Shown piece by piece: positions 9,461 to 18,209 of a DNA stretch of 64,000 bases (position 1 is the first letter of the stretch; each line of letters starts with the position of its first letter). The DNA lies in the NCBI GenBank assembly GCA_021286765.1, contig JAJTBS010000003.1, forward strand, positions 1-64,000. The letters are read 5' to 3'. This DNA is from Holophagaceae bacterium (GTDB lineage: Bacteria; Acidobacteriota; Holophagae; Holophagales; Holophagaceae). Under the pieces are notes generated by a model, which saw nothing but the letters and a program-made list of their open reading frames with translations, was not told the origin of the DNA and ran no database searches. The position numbers were made by a program, and so were the translations under genes.

Positions 9461-10531
9461 ATGTCGAGCACGAATGGTCATCAGTCCTTGGTTGCGGTCG
9501 TCATGGCCGGTGGACGCGGCACCCGGTTCTGGCCCCGCAGCCGCAATGCCCGTCCCAAGCAGTTTCTGGCCATCGTGGGGACGGAGACCCTGCTGCACCA
9601 GACCGTGCGGCGCCTGGATGGCCATGTCAGCCCGGATCGCATCTTTGTGGTCACCACGGAGGACCTGGCCGAGGAAACCCGGCGCATGCTGCCGGAGCTG
9701 CCTCCGGAAAACGTCCTCGTCGAGCCCGAGGGCCGCAACACCGCGCCCTGCCTCGCCCTGGCCCTGGTGGAAATCGAGAGGAAGTTCCCCGATGGCGTCA
9801 TGGCCGTGCTTTCCGCCGACCACTGGATCGGGGACCGGGAGATCTTCCTGGAGGATCTGGACCTCGCCGTGAAGCATGCGGCCTGGGAGCGGGAGCTGGT
9901 CACCTTCGGCATCAAGCCCACCTATCCGGAGACCGGCTACGGCTACATCGAATCCGAAGGCCACGGCCCCGTGCTGAAGGTGAGGGCCTTCCGTGAGAAG
10001 CCGCCTGTGGAAGTGGCGGTGCAGTACCTCGAATCCGGCCGCCACTACTGGAACGCCGGCATGTTCGTCTGGACCCTGGCGGATTTCCGCCAAGGCCTGC
10101 AGCACCACGCGCCGGAGGTGCTGGCGCCCCTCGATGCCTGGATGAAGGCCGGGGCCGATCCCGCCGCCCTGGCCGCCGCCTACCGCCAGCTCCCCAAGCT
10201 GGCCATTGATGTGGCCCTCATGGAGAAGGCCGGGGCAGTCGCCGTGGTCCCCACCCGGTTTCGCTGGTCCGATGTGGGCTCCTGGCCTGCGGCCATCGAG
10301 TTCCAGGACACCGACGCCGAAGGCAACGTCAGCGTGGGCGAGACCCTGCTGCTGGACACCCGGAACAGCGCGTTCTTTGGCGGGACCCGCCTCATCGCCG
10401 CCAGCGGCGTGGACGATCTCATCGTCGTGGATGCGGAGGACGCCCTCCTCATCTGCCGCCGGGACCACGCCCAGTCCGTGAAGCAGATCGTCGAGCGGCT
10501 CAAGGCCGAAGGGCGGGAAGATCTGCTCTAA
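9461..10531 (+). CDS. manC: Mannose-1-phosphate guanylyltransferase
   Basis: Makes GDP-mannose from mannose 1-phosphate and GTP for polysaccharide or glycoconjugate synthesis. The 356-residue protein has the nucleotidyltransferase signature VVMAGGRGTRFWPRSR followed by KQFL. EPEGRNTAPCL, FREKP, NAGMFVW and FRWSDVGSW, typical of this family, follow. It lacks the fused C-terminal cupin of bifunctional enzymes; that domain is encoded separately by the next gene. The ribosome site is AAGGAG. Confidence 0.95.
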   Translation: MSSTNGHQSLVAVVMAGGRGTRFWPRSRNARPKQFLAIVGTETLLHQTVRRLDGHVSPDRIFVVTTEDLAEETRRMLPELPPENVLVEPEGRNTAPCLALALVEIERKFPDGVMAVLSADHWIGDREIFLEDLDLAVKHAAWERELVTFGIKPTYPETGYGYIESEGHGPVLKVRAFREKPPVEVAVQYLESGRHYWNAGMFVWTLADFRQGLQHHAPEVLAPLDAWMKAGADPAALAAAYRQLPKLAIDVALMEKAGAVAVVPTRFRWSDVGSWPAAIEFQDTDAEGNVSVGETLLLDTRNSAFFGGTRLIAASGVDDLIVVDAEDALLICRRDHAQSVKQIVERLKAEGREDLL

Positions 10532-10560
10532 CCTGAAGACCGAAGACTTGAGGACACACC

Positions 10561-10920
10561 ATGCAGAAACCCGAGACCCTTCACGTCGAGAAGCCCTGGG
10601 GCTCCTTCGACCAGTACGCCCTCAACACGCCCTGCACGGTGAAGATCCTCACCTGCAACCCGGGACAGAAGCTGAGCCTCCAGCGGCATAGCCATCGTGG
10701 CGAACTCTGGGTGGCCCTGGATCCGGGTGTGGTGGTGGACCGGGATGGCGAGGAGCTGCGCCCGGCGGTGAGTGAGGAGATCTGGCTGCCCTTGGGAAGC
10801 ACCCACCGGCTGCGCTGCGATTCCGGAACCCCCCACCCCGTGCGGGTGCTGGAGGTCAGCCTGGGGGTCTTCGACGAGGCGGACATCGAGCGGCTGCAGG
10901 ACGACTACGGGCGTCGCTGA
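10561..10920 (+). CDS. Mannose-6-phosphate isomerase type II (single cupin domain)
   Basis: A 119-residue cupin matching the C-terminal domain of bifunctional mannose-6-phosphate isomerase/guanylyltransferases. KPWGSFDQY opens the domain. The metal-binding motif is QRHSHRGELW with G and E in the usual places, and STHRLRC gives the last His. It would supply mannose 6-phosphate to the guanylyltransferase encoded 29 bases upstream, so the two genes amount to a split type II enzyme. The next gene overlaps its stop by one base. Confidence 0.88.
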   Translation: MQKPETLHVEKPWGSFDQYALNTPCTVKILTCNPGQKLSLQRHSHRGELWVALDPGVVVDRDGEELRPAVSEEIWLPLGSTHRLRCDSGTPHPVRVLEVSLGVFDEADIERLQDDYGRR

Positions 10921-11618
10921 TGCACACCTTCGCCCGTCCGGCGCTCCTGCTGTTCGCCGCCCTGCCGGTCTTGGCCCAGAGCGGCGAGGAGATCCTGGTC
11001 CGGGTGGACCGGCTGCGTCATCCCTGGCCGGTCTTCACGGTGGAACTCACCCTGAAGGCTCCCGGAGTGTCTCAGCAGTGGAAGGTTTCGGCCCGGGAGA
11101 ATGGCGATGCTCGGCTGGATGGTCTCTCCAAGAAGGAGCAGGGCCGGGCCGTGCTGCTCAAGGGCGATCAGATGTGGCTGCTGCTGTCGGGGACGAAGCG
11201 CCCTGTGAAGGTCACGCCCCAGCAGCGTCTGATGGGCCCGGCTGCGGGCGGGGATGTGGCCCGCACGCGCTTTCGCGAGGACTATGCCGTGGAGGCCATG
11301 GCCGAGGAGAGCCTGGATGGGCGGGATTGCTGGCGGTTGGAGCTGACGGCCAAGCGTCCGGCGCTGAGTGCCCGCAAGGTACTGCTCTGGGTGGCGAAAG
11401 AGGGGACCCTGCCCCTGAAGGCCGAGTTCCGCATGGCCTCTGGCAAGGTTCAGCGGACCGCGCTGTTCGGAGCGCCCGTGCAGAGTCACGGACAGGCGGT
11501 CCTCTCGAAGATGGTGATCGAGGAGCCTTCCGGAGCCCGGGCGGAACTCCTGTTCGGGCCTTGGGGGAAGGGCGGCGTGGAGGCAGCCGCCTTCGAGCTG
11601 CCGGACCCGGATCGGTGA
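10920..11618 (+). CDS. LolA-type outer-membrane lipoprotein-sorting family protein
   Basis: A 232-residue exported protein. The signal peptide ends near AALPVLAQ. The rest looks like the LolA/LolB-like beta fold found in proteins annotated as outer membrane lipoprotein-sorting: LLKGDQMWLLLSGTKRPVKVTPQQRLMGP, FREDYAVEAMAEESLDGRDCWRLELTAK, and VLLWVAKEGTLPLKAEFRM. Some relatives chaperone lipoproteins through the periplasm; others have unknown cargo. The start overlaps the preceding isomerase stop (TGATG). A strong terminator lies 130 bases downstream. Function beyond the fold is not shown. Confidence 0.68.
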   Translation: MHTFARPALLLFAALPVLAQSGEEILVRVDRLRHPWPVFTVELTLKAPGVSQQWKVSARENGDARLDGLSKKEQGRAVLLKGDQMWLLLSGTKRPVKVTPQQRLMGPAAGGDVARTRFREDYAVEAMAEESLDGRDCWRLELTAKRPALSARKVLLWVAKEGTLPLKAEFRMASGKVQRTALFGAPVQSHGQAVLSKMVIEEPSGARAELLFGPWGKGGVEAAAFELPDPDR

Positions 11619-11747
11619 TAGACTCGCCAGCGAGGTGCCCGCAAGGGCTTCCCGCCACCAATCATCCCACCTCTTGACACCAGTCCCGTCTGCGGGACTC
11701 CCGCTCAACCACCCCACCACTCGAAACCCTGCCAAACCTACCCTCTC

Positions 11748-11780
11748 GAAGCGCCCGCACCTCCGGGCGCTTCTTTGTTT
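11748..11780 (+). terminator. Rho-independent terminator
   Basis: GAAGCGCCCG, 6-base loop, CGGGCGCTTC, then TTTGTTT. It ends the plus-strand run that began with the CheZ-like gene. Confidence 0.85.
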
Positions 11781-11829
11781 CAGGGCTGTCCGTGAGGCGG
11801 AGGGCTCGGCCTTCTTCCCGCTCGGCTGG

Positions 11830-12744
11830 TCAATGCTTGGCCGGCTCCGGCTTGGGGTTGGCGGCGGCTTTCGGTTCCGCAACCCTGGCCTGGGCCTTGT
11901 GGTGCTTGTTCTCGACGGCCTCGTTGGCGGCGGAGACCACGATGATGGAGATGCGGCGGTTCTGGGGATCCTTGGGATCCTTGCCCTCGACGGGAATGGT
12001 GTCGGCATAGCCGGTGACGCGGCGGACCTGGCCCGGGCGGAGCCCCCCGGCGGCGCCTTCCATCACCCGCCGGGCGGCGTTGGCACGCTCGGCGCTCAGC
12101 TCCCAGTTGGTGCGGTCCCTACTGGAGTACTGCTGGCTGTCCGTATGGCCGCCGATCACCACGCGGTTGGGCAGCTTGCCCAGCTCCTTGGCGATCTCCT
12201 TGAGGATGGACAGGGTGTAGCTCTTGAGGGTGGCGCTGCCGGAATCGAAGAGCACCTGCGCAGCCTTGTCTTGAATCTGGATGCGCAGGCCCTCGTCCGT
12301 GAAATCCATCGTGATTTGGTCCTGGAAAGCCTGGAGCAGCTCGTCCTGCTGGAAGGCCTTCTCGATGGCTTCGGCCGTGGCCTCCATGGCCTTCTTTTCC
12401 TCTTCGGCGGCGCCGGGTGCTTCCGAGGCTGTGTCGGTGCCGCCATCGCCATCCGGTCCGGGTGCCATGCCCCGGCCCCCGGGCAGGATGCCCTTGCCGT
12501 GGTTGGCCAGGATCTCCTTGCCCCGCTCACTGTTGAAGAAGTTGGCATCCTGGAACATGCCCGCGATGCCGGCCTTGGTGTTCTTGTCCGCGCTGTTCAG
12601 CAACCACATCAGCAGGAAGAAGGCCATCATTGCCGTCACCAGATCGGCGTAGGCCACCTTCCAGGCCCCGCCATGGGCAGCCGCGTGGCCGCCCTTCTTC
12701 TTGACGAACTTGATTTTGACCTCGGGTTGCTGTTGATCAGCCAT
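11830..12744 (-). CDS. motB: Flagellar stator protein MotB
   Basis: The stator subunit that anchors the proton or sodium channel to peptidoglycan. The 304-residue protein has one N-terminal membrane helix with the ion-carrying Asp D34 in AYADLVTAMMAFFLLMW. A Gly/Asp/Ala-rich plug region follows, then an OmpA-type peptidoglycan-binding domain (about residues 165-270: LFDSGSATLK, VVIGGHTDSQQYSS, NWELSAERANAARR, NRRISIIV). A Lys/Pro/Ala tail extends beyond it. It lies six bases after motA. No other flagellar gene is in the window. Confidence 0.95.
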   Translation of the reverse strand: MADQQQPEVKIKFVKKKGGHAAAHGGAWKVAYADLVTAMMAFFLLMWLLNSADKNTKAGIAGMFQDANFFNSERGKEILANHGKGILPGGRGMAPGPDGDGGTDTASEAPGAAEEEKKAMEATAEAIEKAFQQDELLQAFQDQITMDFTDEGLRIQIQDKAAQVLFDSGSATLKSYTLSILKEIAKELGKLPNRVVIGGHTDSQQYSSRDRTNWELSAERANAARRVMEGAAGGLRPGQVRRVTGYADTIPVEGKDPKDPQNRRISIIVVSAANEAVENKHHKAQARVAEPKAAANPKPEPAKH

Positions 12745-12750
12745 CGGTCA

Positions 12751-13617
12751 TCACCTCGGCTTGATCTGCCGGACCACCTCTTCCAACTCGCCCGAGCCGG
12801 GCCGCTCGGTGGAGGGGATGTTGCGCCGGGCGAATTCCACGGCGGTGATGGGGGCGGCGCCGTTTCCGAAGCTGGTGAGGCCGGACCGGATGCAGTTGAA
12901 GTAGTAGGCCTCGACTGCGTTCACGGCATCGATGTTCTTGGCCAGGGGCTGGAACACGCCGTAGGCCAGCAGGATGCCCAGGAAGGTGCCCACCAGGGCG
13001 GCACCGACCTTGCCGCCGATGATGTTGGGCGGCTGGTCCAGGAAGCCCATGGTGATGACCACGCCCATGACGCAGGCCACGATGCCGAAGGCGGGGAAGG
13101 CGTCGGCCAGGTTCCCCATGGCGGCGCCGGGGGCGGCATTCTCCGCGTGGTGAACGTCCAGCTCGGCGTCCATGACCATGTCGATCTCATCCATCTTGGC
13201 GCTGCCGTTGATGAGCAGCTTCATGGAATCGCAGAAGAAGTCCAGGGCGTGGTGGTTGTGGGTGAAGGTCTCGTATTTTTTGAAGATGGCCGAATTGTGC
13301 GGATCGTTGACATCCTGCTCCAAGGCCAGCAGACCACCCTTCTTGATGTTCACGTAGACCTCGTACTGCATCATGAGGACTTCCATGTACACGGCCTTGG
13401 TGTAGGGGCTGCCCTTGAGGGGCTTCATGATGTCCGCGGCCACCCGCTTGATGACGTTCAGGGGGTTGGCGGCCAGGAAAGCTCCGGCGCCCGCGCCGAA
13501 GATGATGAGGCCTTCCGCGGGCAGGGGGTGCAGCAGGGTGGGTATGCTACCGCCCTCCATCAGGTAACCCCCGATGACCGCGCCGAAGACCACCACCAAG
13601 CCGATGATGAAGAACAT
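12751..13617 (-). CDS. motA: Flagellar stator protein MotA
   Basis: Channel-forming stator subunit of 288 residues with four predicted membrane helices, near residues 2-20, 30-50, 170-190 and 203-225. EGGSIPTLLHPLPAEGLIIFGAG at the N-terminus and PAFGIVACVMGVVITMGFLDQPP with the conserved Pro in helix 3 are typical of the long MotA type. The cytoplasmic loop between helices 2 and 3 contacts the rotor. The start is ATG 13617 behind GGAG; a longer frame exists but lacks a ribosome site. Divergent from the deoxyhypusine-synthase-like gene. Confidence 0.94.
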   Translation of the reverse strand: MFFIIGLVVVFGAVIGGYLMEGGSIPTLLHPLPAEGLIIFGAGAGAFLAANPLNVIKRVAADIMKPLKGSPYTKAVYMEVLMMQYEVYVNIKKGGLLALEQDVNDPHNSAIFKKYETFTHNHHALDFFCDSMKLLINGSAKMDEIDMVMDAELDVHHAENAAPGAAMGNLADAFPAFGIVACVMGVVITMGFLDQPPNIIGGKVGAALVGTFLGILLAYGVFQPLAKNIDAVNAVEAYYFNCIRSGLTSFGNGAAPITAVEFARRNIPSTERPGSGELEEVVRQIKPR

Positions 13618-13720
13618 GCTGCAACTCCTGCCGTTTTCATCGGTCAGCAGGATCCAGGCCTGAATTCTGGACGGGAAATGGTCCCGATCCACTGGCACAA
13701 TGAAAGGATTGGGAGGATTT

Positions 13721-14710
13721 ATGACCGCCGCACCGGCCCTGGGGCCCGTTGGAAGCTACGTGAAGCACCATTTCCGGCACTTCAATGCCGCGGCCCTGGT
13801 GGACGCCGCCGAGGGCTACCGGGCCTACCTGGCACAGGGGGGGAAGATGATGGTCACCCTGGCGGGGGCCATGAGCACCGCCGAGTTGGGGTTGTCCTTC
13901 GCCGAGATGATCCGCCAGGACAAGGTGCACCTCATCGTCTGCACCGGCGCCAACCTGGAGGAGGACATCTTCAACCTGGTGGCCCACGACTTCTATGAGC
14001 GCGTCCCCCACTACCGCGACCTCACGCCCGAAGACGAAGCCGGCCTGCTCAGCCGCCACATGAACCGCGTGACGGACACCTGCATCCCTGAAATGGAGGC
14101 CATGCGCCGCATGGAGAAGGCCATGCTCGAGGTGTGGATGGACGCCGACGCCAAGGGCGAGCGCTACTTCCCCCACGAGTTCTTCCAGAAGGTCCTGAAG
14201 AGCGGGAAGTACAAGGAGCACTACCAGATTGATCCCAAGCACAGCTGGATGCTGGCCGCCCTTGAGAAGAACGTGCCCATCGTGGTGCCCGGCTGGGAGG
14301 ACAGCACCCTGGGCAACATGTACGCCGCCGCCGTCATCCGCGGCGATGTGAAGAATGTCCACACCGTGCGCACCGGCATCGAATACATGACCTGGCTGGC
14401 CAAGCACTACCAGGAGGTCACCAAGACCTCGACCCTCGGCATGTTCCAGATCGGCGGCGGCATCGCCGGCGACTTCCCCATCTGCGTGGTGCCCATGCTC
14501 CATCAGGATCTGGAACTGACGGAAGTGCCGCTCTGGGGCTACTTCTGCCAGATCAGCGACAGCACCACCAGCTATGGCTCGTACTCGGGCGCCGTGCCCA
14601 ACGAGAAGATCACCTGGGGCAAGCTGGGCGTGGACACCCCGAAGTTCATCGTGGAAAGCGACGCCACCATCGTCGCGCCGCTGATCTTCGCCTACCTGCT
14701 GGGCTGGTAG
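13721..14710 (+). CDS. Deoxyhypusine synthase-like enzyme (possible homospermidine synthase)
   Basis: A 329-residue NAD-dependent family enzyme that transfers the aminobutyl group of spermidine. In eukaryotes and archaea the acceptor is a lysine of eIF5A; bacteria lack eIF5A, and bacterial members are thought to use putrescine and make homospermidine. SGAVPNEKITWGKLGVD matches the active-site loop, with the catalytic lysine in TWGK. CTGANLEEDIFNL and GGGIAGDFPICVVPM fit the NAD and substrate sites. ATG 13721 behind GGAGG is preferred over an in-frame ATG seven codons upstream. No polyamine gene is adjacent. Confidence 0.87.
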   Translation: MTAAPALGPVGSYVKHHFRHFNAAALVDAAEGYRAYLAQGGKMMVTLAGAMSTAELGLSFAEMIRQDKVHLIVCTGANLEEDIFNLVAHDFYERVPHYRDLTPEDEAGLLSRHMNRVTDTCIPEMEAMRRMEKAMLEVWMDADAKGERYFPHEFFQKVLKSGKYKEHYQIDPKHSWMLAALEKNVPIVVPGWEDSTLGNMYAAAVIRGDVKNVHTVRTGIEYMTWLAKHYQEVTKTSTLGMFQIGGGIAGDFPICVVPMLHQDLELTEVPLWGYFCQISDSTTSYGSYSGAVPNEKITWGKLGVDTPKFIVESDATIVAPLIFAYLLGW

Positions 14711-14714
14711 CCAG

Positions 14715-14747
14715 ACTTGCGGGTCGGGCTTCGCCCGATCCGCAAGT
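14715..14747. terminator. Long hairpin, possible terminator
   Basis: ACTTGCGGGTCGGGC, loop TTC, then GCCCGATCCGCAAGT: a 15-bp stem with one G-T pair, 4 bases after the deoxyhypusine-synthase-like stop. There is no T run on either strand, so it may act as an RNA-stabilising or factor-dependent end. Confidence 0.5.
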
Positions 14748-14804
14748 GGGGGTTCCGGGGGGACACCGCGAGGGTAGCGAGCAGGCGGTCCCCGCCGGAT
14801 CTGG

Positions 14805-15554
14805 TTAAACCTCGAAGATGAGCAGCCGCGCCCCATCGCGCCCCTTCACAGGGATCACGCGGTGGGGCGTTTCGTTGGGGATCTCGAAGCTGTGGCTGAT
14901 GAAGCGGCTGCCGGACTTCATCTCCCGGCGTGCCTTGGCCCAGAGCTGGGGCATGGGCACGGGGGAGAGAAAAGCGTAGGCCACGTCAAATCCGGCCAGA
15001 TCCACCCGCCAGAGGCTGCCCAGCCGGATCCTCGCATTCCCCAGGGACAGGCAGCGGAGCCAGGCCACCAGCCAGGTGAAGGGGGAGGCCTCCACGCCCA
15101 CGAACACCCCTTCCGGGCGCCGGCGGGCCAGGTGGGCCACGGGGCCGCCGAAGCCGCAGCCCAGGTCCACGAAGCGCAGGCCGGGTCGGTCCGGGACCAG
15201 ATCCTCCAGCTTCTCCCAGGCATCCTCGCTGGCATGGTAGAGCGGCACGCGGGTGAGCAGCCCGCCTCCGAAAAACAGGGCCAGCCCCAGGAACAGCAGG
15301 AGGTAGACCCAGGCGGGAATGGGCGCGCCCCAGAGGACTCGCACCAGGAAGGGCAGGGTCGCCTGCATGAACACCCATCGGGGACCCAGCCCCAGCCATC
15401 TCGACAGGAACACCGCCAGCACTGCCTGCAGCAGGACCCAGAGCAGGGGCGGGAAGCGCAGGCCCAGGCGGACCAGGGCCACCAGCCCGGCAAAGGCCAG
15501 GGCCTGGGCCAGCAGGGCGCGGAGCACGGGCGGCAGACGGCGGAGCAGGGACAT
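14805..15554 (-). CDS. Membrane-anchored SAM-dependent methyltransferase
   Basis: A 249-residue protein with three to four hydrophobic helices in residues 10-100, then a class I methyltransferase core. Motif I is FVDLGCGFGGPVAHLA at about residue 128; FVGVEASPF fits the acidic end of strand 2. The substrate is unknown. The combination resembles a family of small membrane-bound methyltransferases with lysine or lipid substrates, but I cannot choose between them. The start is 19 bases from that of the divergent gluQ, so the two share a very short promoter region. Confidence 0.75.
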   Translation of the reverse strand: MSLLRRLPPVLRALLAQALAFAGLVALVRLGLRFPPLLWVLLQAVLAVFLSRWLGLGPRWVFMQATLPFLVRVLWGAPIPAWVYLLLFLGLALFFGGGLLTRVPLYHASEDAWEKLEDLVPDRPGLRFVDLGCGFGGPVAHLARRRPEGVFVGVEASPFTWLVAWLRCLSLGNARIRLGSLWRVDLAGFDVAYAFLSPVPMPQLWAKARREMKSGSRFISHSFEIPNETPHRVIPVKGRDGARLLIFEV

Positions 15555-15572
15555 GCCCCTATGCTAGTGGGA

Positions 15573-16475
15573 ATGAACATCCTCGGTCGCTTCGCGCCTT
15601 CGCCCACCGGCGTTCTGCACCTCGGGAACCTGCGCACGGCGCTGGCTTCCTGGCTCTCGGCCCGGGCCGCGGGCGGGCGCTGGATCGTCCGCATGGAGGA
15701 CGTGGACGGCCCGCGCTGTCGGCGGGACCTGGGCGAGGCCCAGCTGCGGGATCTGGCGACCCTGGGCCTGGAATCTGATGGGCCCGTGCTCTGGCAGTCC
15801 GACCGTGGCGAGGCGTACCGCGCGGCCCTGGCCGCCCTGCATCAGACGGACCGCCTCTACCCCTGTCTCTGCACGCGCAAGGACCTGCAGTCGCTGGCCT
15901 CGGCACCCCACGTGGAGGATGGCCTGCGCCCCTACCCGGGCCGCTGCCGGGACCGGGTCTGGGAGGGCTACGACCGGGCGCTCCGGTTCCGCCTTCCCGC
16001 TGGGACGGCCACCTGGAGCGATCGCCTGCTGGGGCCCCAGGTGGATGATCCCGCCGCGCTCACCGGCGATCCCCTGCTGTTCCGCCGGGACGCCTGCTTC
16101 GCCTACCACTTGGCCGTGGTGGTGGATGACGCTGCCCAGGGCGTGACCGAGGTGGTGCGCGGCGCCGACCTCCGCCCCGTCACCGCCACCCAGATCCGCC
16201 TGCAGGAGGCCCTGGTCTTGCCACGCCCGGCCTACGCCCACCTGGGCATGGTGGTGGCCCCCGATGGCAGCCGCCTCGGCAAGCGGGCCGGGGCCCTGGG
16301 CCTGGAGGCGTTGGCTGCCAGGTGCATTTCTGCGGCGGAGGCCCTGGGCTGGCTGGGCTGGAGCCTGGGATGCCTCAACCACCCTGAGCCATGCACGGCG
16401 GAAGCCCTGATCAACCGTTTTGATTGGGCCGGGGTTCCGAAAGCCGAGGTCCGGGTGCCCGAAGCCTGGACCTAG
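15573..16475 (+). CDS. gluQ: Glutamyl-Q tRNA(Asp) synthetase
   Basis: A truncated GluRS paralogue that attaches glutamate to queuosine at the wobble position of tRNA-Asp. The 300-residue protein has the HIGH-type motif PSPTGVLHLGNLRTAL and a zinc site (CLC with YPGRC). The KMSKS-type loop is GSRLGKR. It lacks the anticodon-binding domain of GluRS, as expected. The start could be ATG 15561 or ATG 15573; the second has GTGGGA before it and begins MNILGRFAPSP. Its last four bases overlap the convergent DUF5329 gene. Confidence 0.92.
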   Translation: MNILGRFAPSPTGVLHLGNLRTALASWLSARAAGGRWIVRMEDVDGPRCRRDLGEAQLRDLATLGLESDGPVLWQSDRGEAYRAALAALHQTDRLYPCLCTRKDLQSLASAPHVEDGLRPYPGRCRDRVWEGYDRALRFRLPAGTATWSDRLLGPQVDDPAALTGDPLLFRRDACFAYHLAVVVDDAAQGVTEVVRGADLRPVTATQIRLQEALVLPRPAYAHLGMVVAPDGSRLGKRAGALGLEALAARCISAAEALGWLGWSLGCLNHPEPCTAEALINRFDWAGVPKAEVRVPEAWT

Positions 16476-16801
16476 CGGGAGGTCTCCATCCGCTTCAGTT
16501 CGCTCCACAGCCAGTCCCGGGCCGGTACCGTGCGGCCGTCCTGGAGGCGGATCTCATAGGGCTTGCCGCTCAGGCTGCTGCCGCTGCCGCAGTGCTGGAT
16601 GAATTCCGGGGCCGTCTTCACCCGGCGGCCGGCGTTCTTCCACTTCAGGCGGAGGTGCTCGGCAGCCTCCTTCGGCGCGTGTTCGCTTCCATTGCGGATG
16701 AACACGGCGCCCTGGAGGCCGGCCACGGCCTGGATCAGGGCCTCGATCTTCTGGGCTTCGGGGATCGCGGCAGGGGCCGTAAGGAGGAGAACCGGGATCA
16801 T
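16472..16801 (-). CDS. DUF5329 family secreted protein
   Basis: A 109-residue protein with a short signal peptide (MIPVLLLTAPAA). The core is IEALIQ, FIRNGSEHAPKEAAEHLRLKWKNAG, IKTA-like VKTAPEFIQHCGS, SSLSGKPYEIRL and ARDWLWSELKRM, which match the DUF5329 pattern as I remember it. No function is established for that family. Conserved HAPKEAAEHL suggests a compact helical periplasmic domain. It overlaps the gluQ stop by four bases on the opposite strand. Confidence 0.75.
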   Translation of the reverse strand: MIPVLLLTAPAAIPEAQKIEALIQAVAGLQGAVFIRNGSEHAPKEAAEHLRLKWKNAGRRVKTAPEFIQHCGSGSSLSGKPYEIRLQDGRTVPARDWLWSELKRMETSR

Positions 16802-16867
16802 GCCTCAAGCATGGCAGGGCAGGGCGGACGAGATGAATGGGAGCCCCGCCCATGAATCATTCCGAAC

Positions 16868-16897
16868 ACAAAAAGGACCCGGCATTCCGGGTCCTTT
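16868..16897 (-). terminator. Rho-independent terminator of rpsT
   Basis: Minus strand: AAAGGACCCGG, loop AATG, CCGGGTCCTTT, then TT. It lies 20 bases past the S20 stop. Confidence 0.9.
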
Positions 16898-16916
16898 GAG
16901 ATGGTTGGCCGGTCCG

Positions 16917-17180
16917 TTAGGCCAGCTTATTGACCTTGGCCGCCAGGCGGGACTTGGTGCGGTCGGCAGCGTTCTTGTGCATCACGCCCTTGCGGCAGGC
17001 CTTGTCGACCAAGCCCTGGGTCAGGGGCAGTGCCTTGACGGCCTCGTCCTTCTTGCCACCGGCGATCAGGGCCAGGAAGCTCTTGACGGCGGTCTTCAAG
17101 GTCGAGCGATTGCTGCGGTTGCGGAGGCGGGCCTCGGCATCGCGACGGGCCTTCTTGGCAGCAGACTTGTGATTGGCCAT
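16917..17180 (-). CDS. rpsT: 30S ribosomal protein S20
   Basis: The 87-residue S20 protein binds 16S rRNA early in small-subunit assembly. MANHKSAAKKARRDAEARLRNRS at the N-terminus and KNAADRTKSRLAAKVNKL at the C-terminus are diagnostic. The start is the ATG before ANHKS; an upstream extension of the frame is not coding. It is a single-gene unit with its own terminator. S20 is often self-regulated through its leader; I see no specific structure proving that here. Confidence 0.97.
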   Translation of the reverse strand: MANHKSAAKKARRDAEARLRNRSNRSTLKTAVKSFLALIAGGKKDEAVKALPLTQGLVDKACRKGVMHKNAADRTKSRLAAKVNKLA

Positions 17181-17371
17181 GTTCAGATCTCCAGCTTCCG
17201 GGGCAGTCCCCCGTACAGGGGCTTGGGGAAGCGCGAAAGACCATCCTATCGCAAACGGCCCATGGGTCAAGGGCAAAAGGCGGCTCCCAGGGGTCATTCG
17301 CCCCCTTCCGGCGGGGGCCTCCATGGGGCATGCTGATCGGAGGCGAATGGCCTCCCGGGAAGGGTGGGTTC

Positions 17372-18202
17372 ATGCCGCAGCAGAAACTGGAGTCCGTCGC
17401 ACAGATGGCGGCGAAGGCGAAAGCCGTTCGCAGAGATGTCCTTTTGCAGGTCTACAAGGCACAGAGCGGCCATCCCGGCGGGAGCCTCAGCTGGACCGAT
17501 ATTGGCGTGGCCCTCTACTACCACGAGATGACCGTGTTCCCGGAGGACCCGGCCAATCCGGCCCGGGACCGCTTCGTGCTCTCCAAGGGGCATGCCTGCC
17601 CGGCCCAGTACGCCATCCTCGCCGACCAGGGTTTCTTCCCGAAGGCCTGGCTGGAGACCTTCCGCCAGTACCCCACCAAGCTCCAGGGCCACGCTGAGAA
17701 CCACTACACGCCGGGTGTGGAAGTGACCACGGGCAGCCTCGGCCAGGGCCTGCCCCAGGCGGTGGGGATCGCCCTCGGCCTGAAAGTGCAGAAATCCGCC
17801 AGCCGCGTCTACTGCGTGGTGGGCGACGGCGAGAGCCAGGAGGGCGTGATCTGGGAGGCGGCCATGGCGGCGCCCCACCACAAGCTCGACAACCTCTGCG
17901 TCTTCCATGACCTCAACGGTCTGCAGATCGACGGCGATGTGAAGAAGGTCATGAACATCAACCCGGTCCCTGACAAATGGCGCGCCTTCGGGTGGGCCGT
18001 GAAGGAGATCGACGGCCACGACTTCACTCAGATCCTGGAGGCTCTGACCTGGGCCCGCACCATCCAGGGCCAGCCCGCGATGATCTGCGCCCGCACCCTG
18101 AAGGGCAAGGGCGTGAGCTTCATGGAGAACAACGCCGGCTGGCATGGCGTGGCGCCCAAGCCTGAAGAGTACGAGAAGGCCCTGGCTGAACTGGCCGACT
18201 GA
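17372..18202 (+). CDS. Transketolase, N-terminal (TPP-binding) subunit
   Basis: A 276-residue protein covering the thiamin diphosphate-binding half of transketolase, which moves two-carbon ketol units in the pentose phosphate pathway. SGHPGGSLSWTDI, SKGHACPAQYA and TGSLGQGL are present. The cofactor motif is GDGESQEGVIWEAAMAA through HDLN. In split transketolases the C-terminal half is a separate subunit, normally the next gene. Here argS comes next, eight bases later, and no C-terminal half is in the window. The protein ends cleanly, so this is a natural half rather than a frameshift. Confidence 0.92.
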   Translation: MPQQKLESVAQMAAKAKAVRRDVLLQVYKAQSGHPGGSLSWTDIGVALYYHEMTVFPEDPANPARDRFVLSKGHACPAQYAILADQGFFPKAWLETFRQYPTKLQGHAENHYTPGVEVTTGSLGQGLPQAVGIALGLKVQKSASRVYCVVGDGESQEGVIWEAAMAAPHHKLDNLCVFHDLNGLQIDGDVKKVMNINPVPDKWRAFGWAVKEIDGHDFTQILEALTWARTIQGQPAMICARTLKGKGVSFMENNAGWHGVAPKPEEYEKALAELAD

Positions 18203-18209
18203 GGATTGA

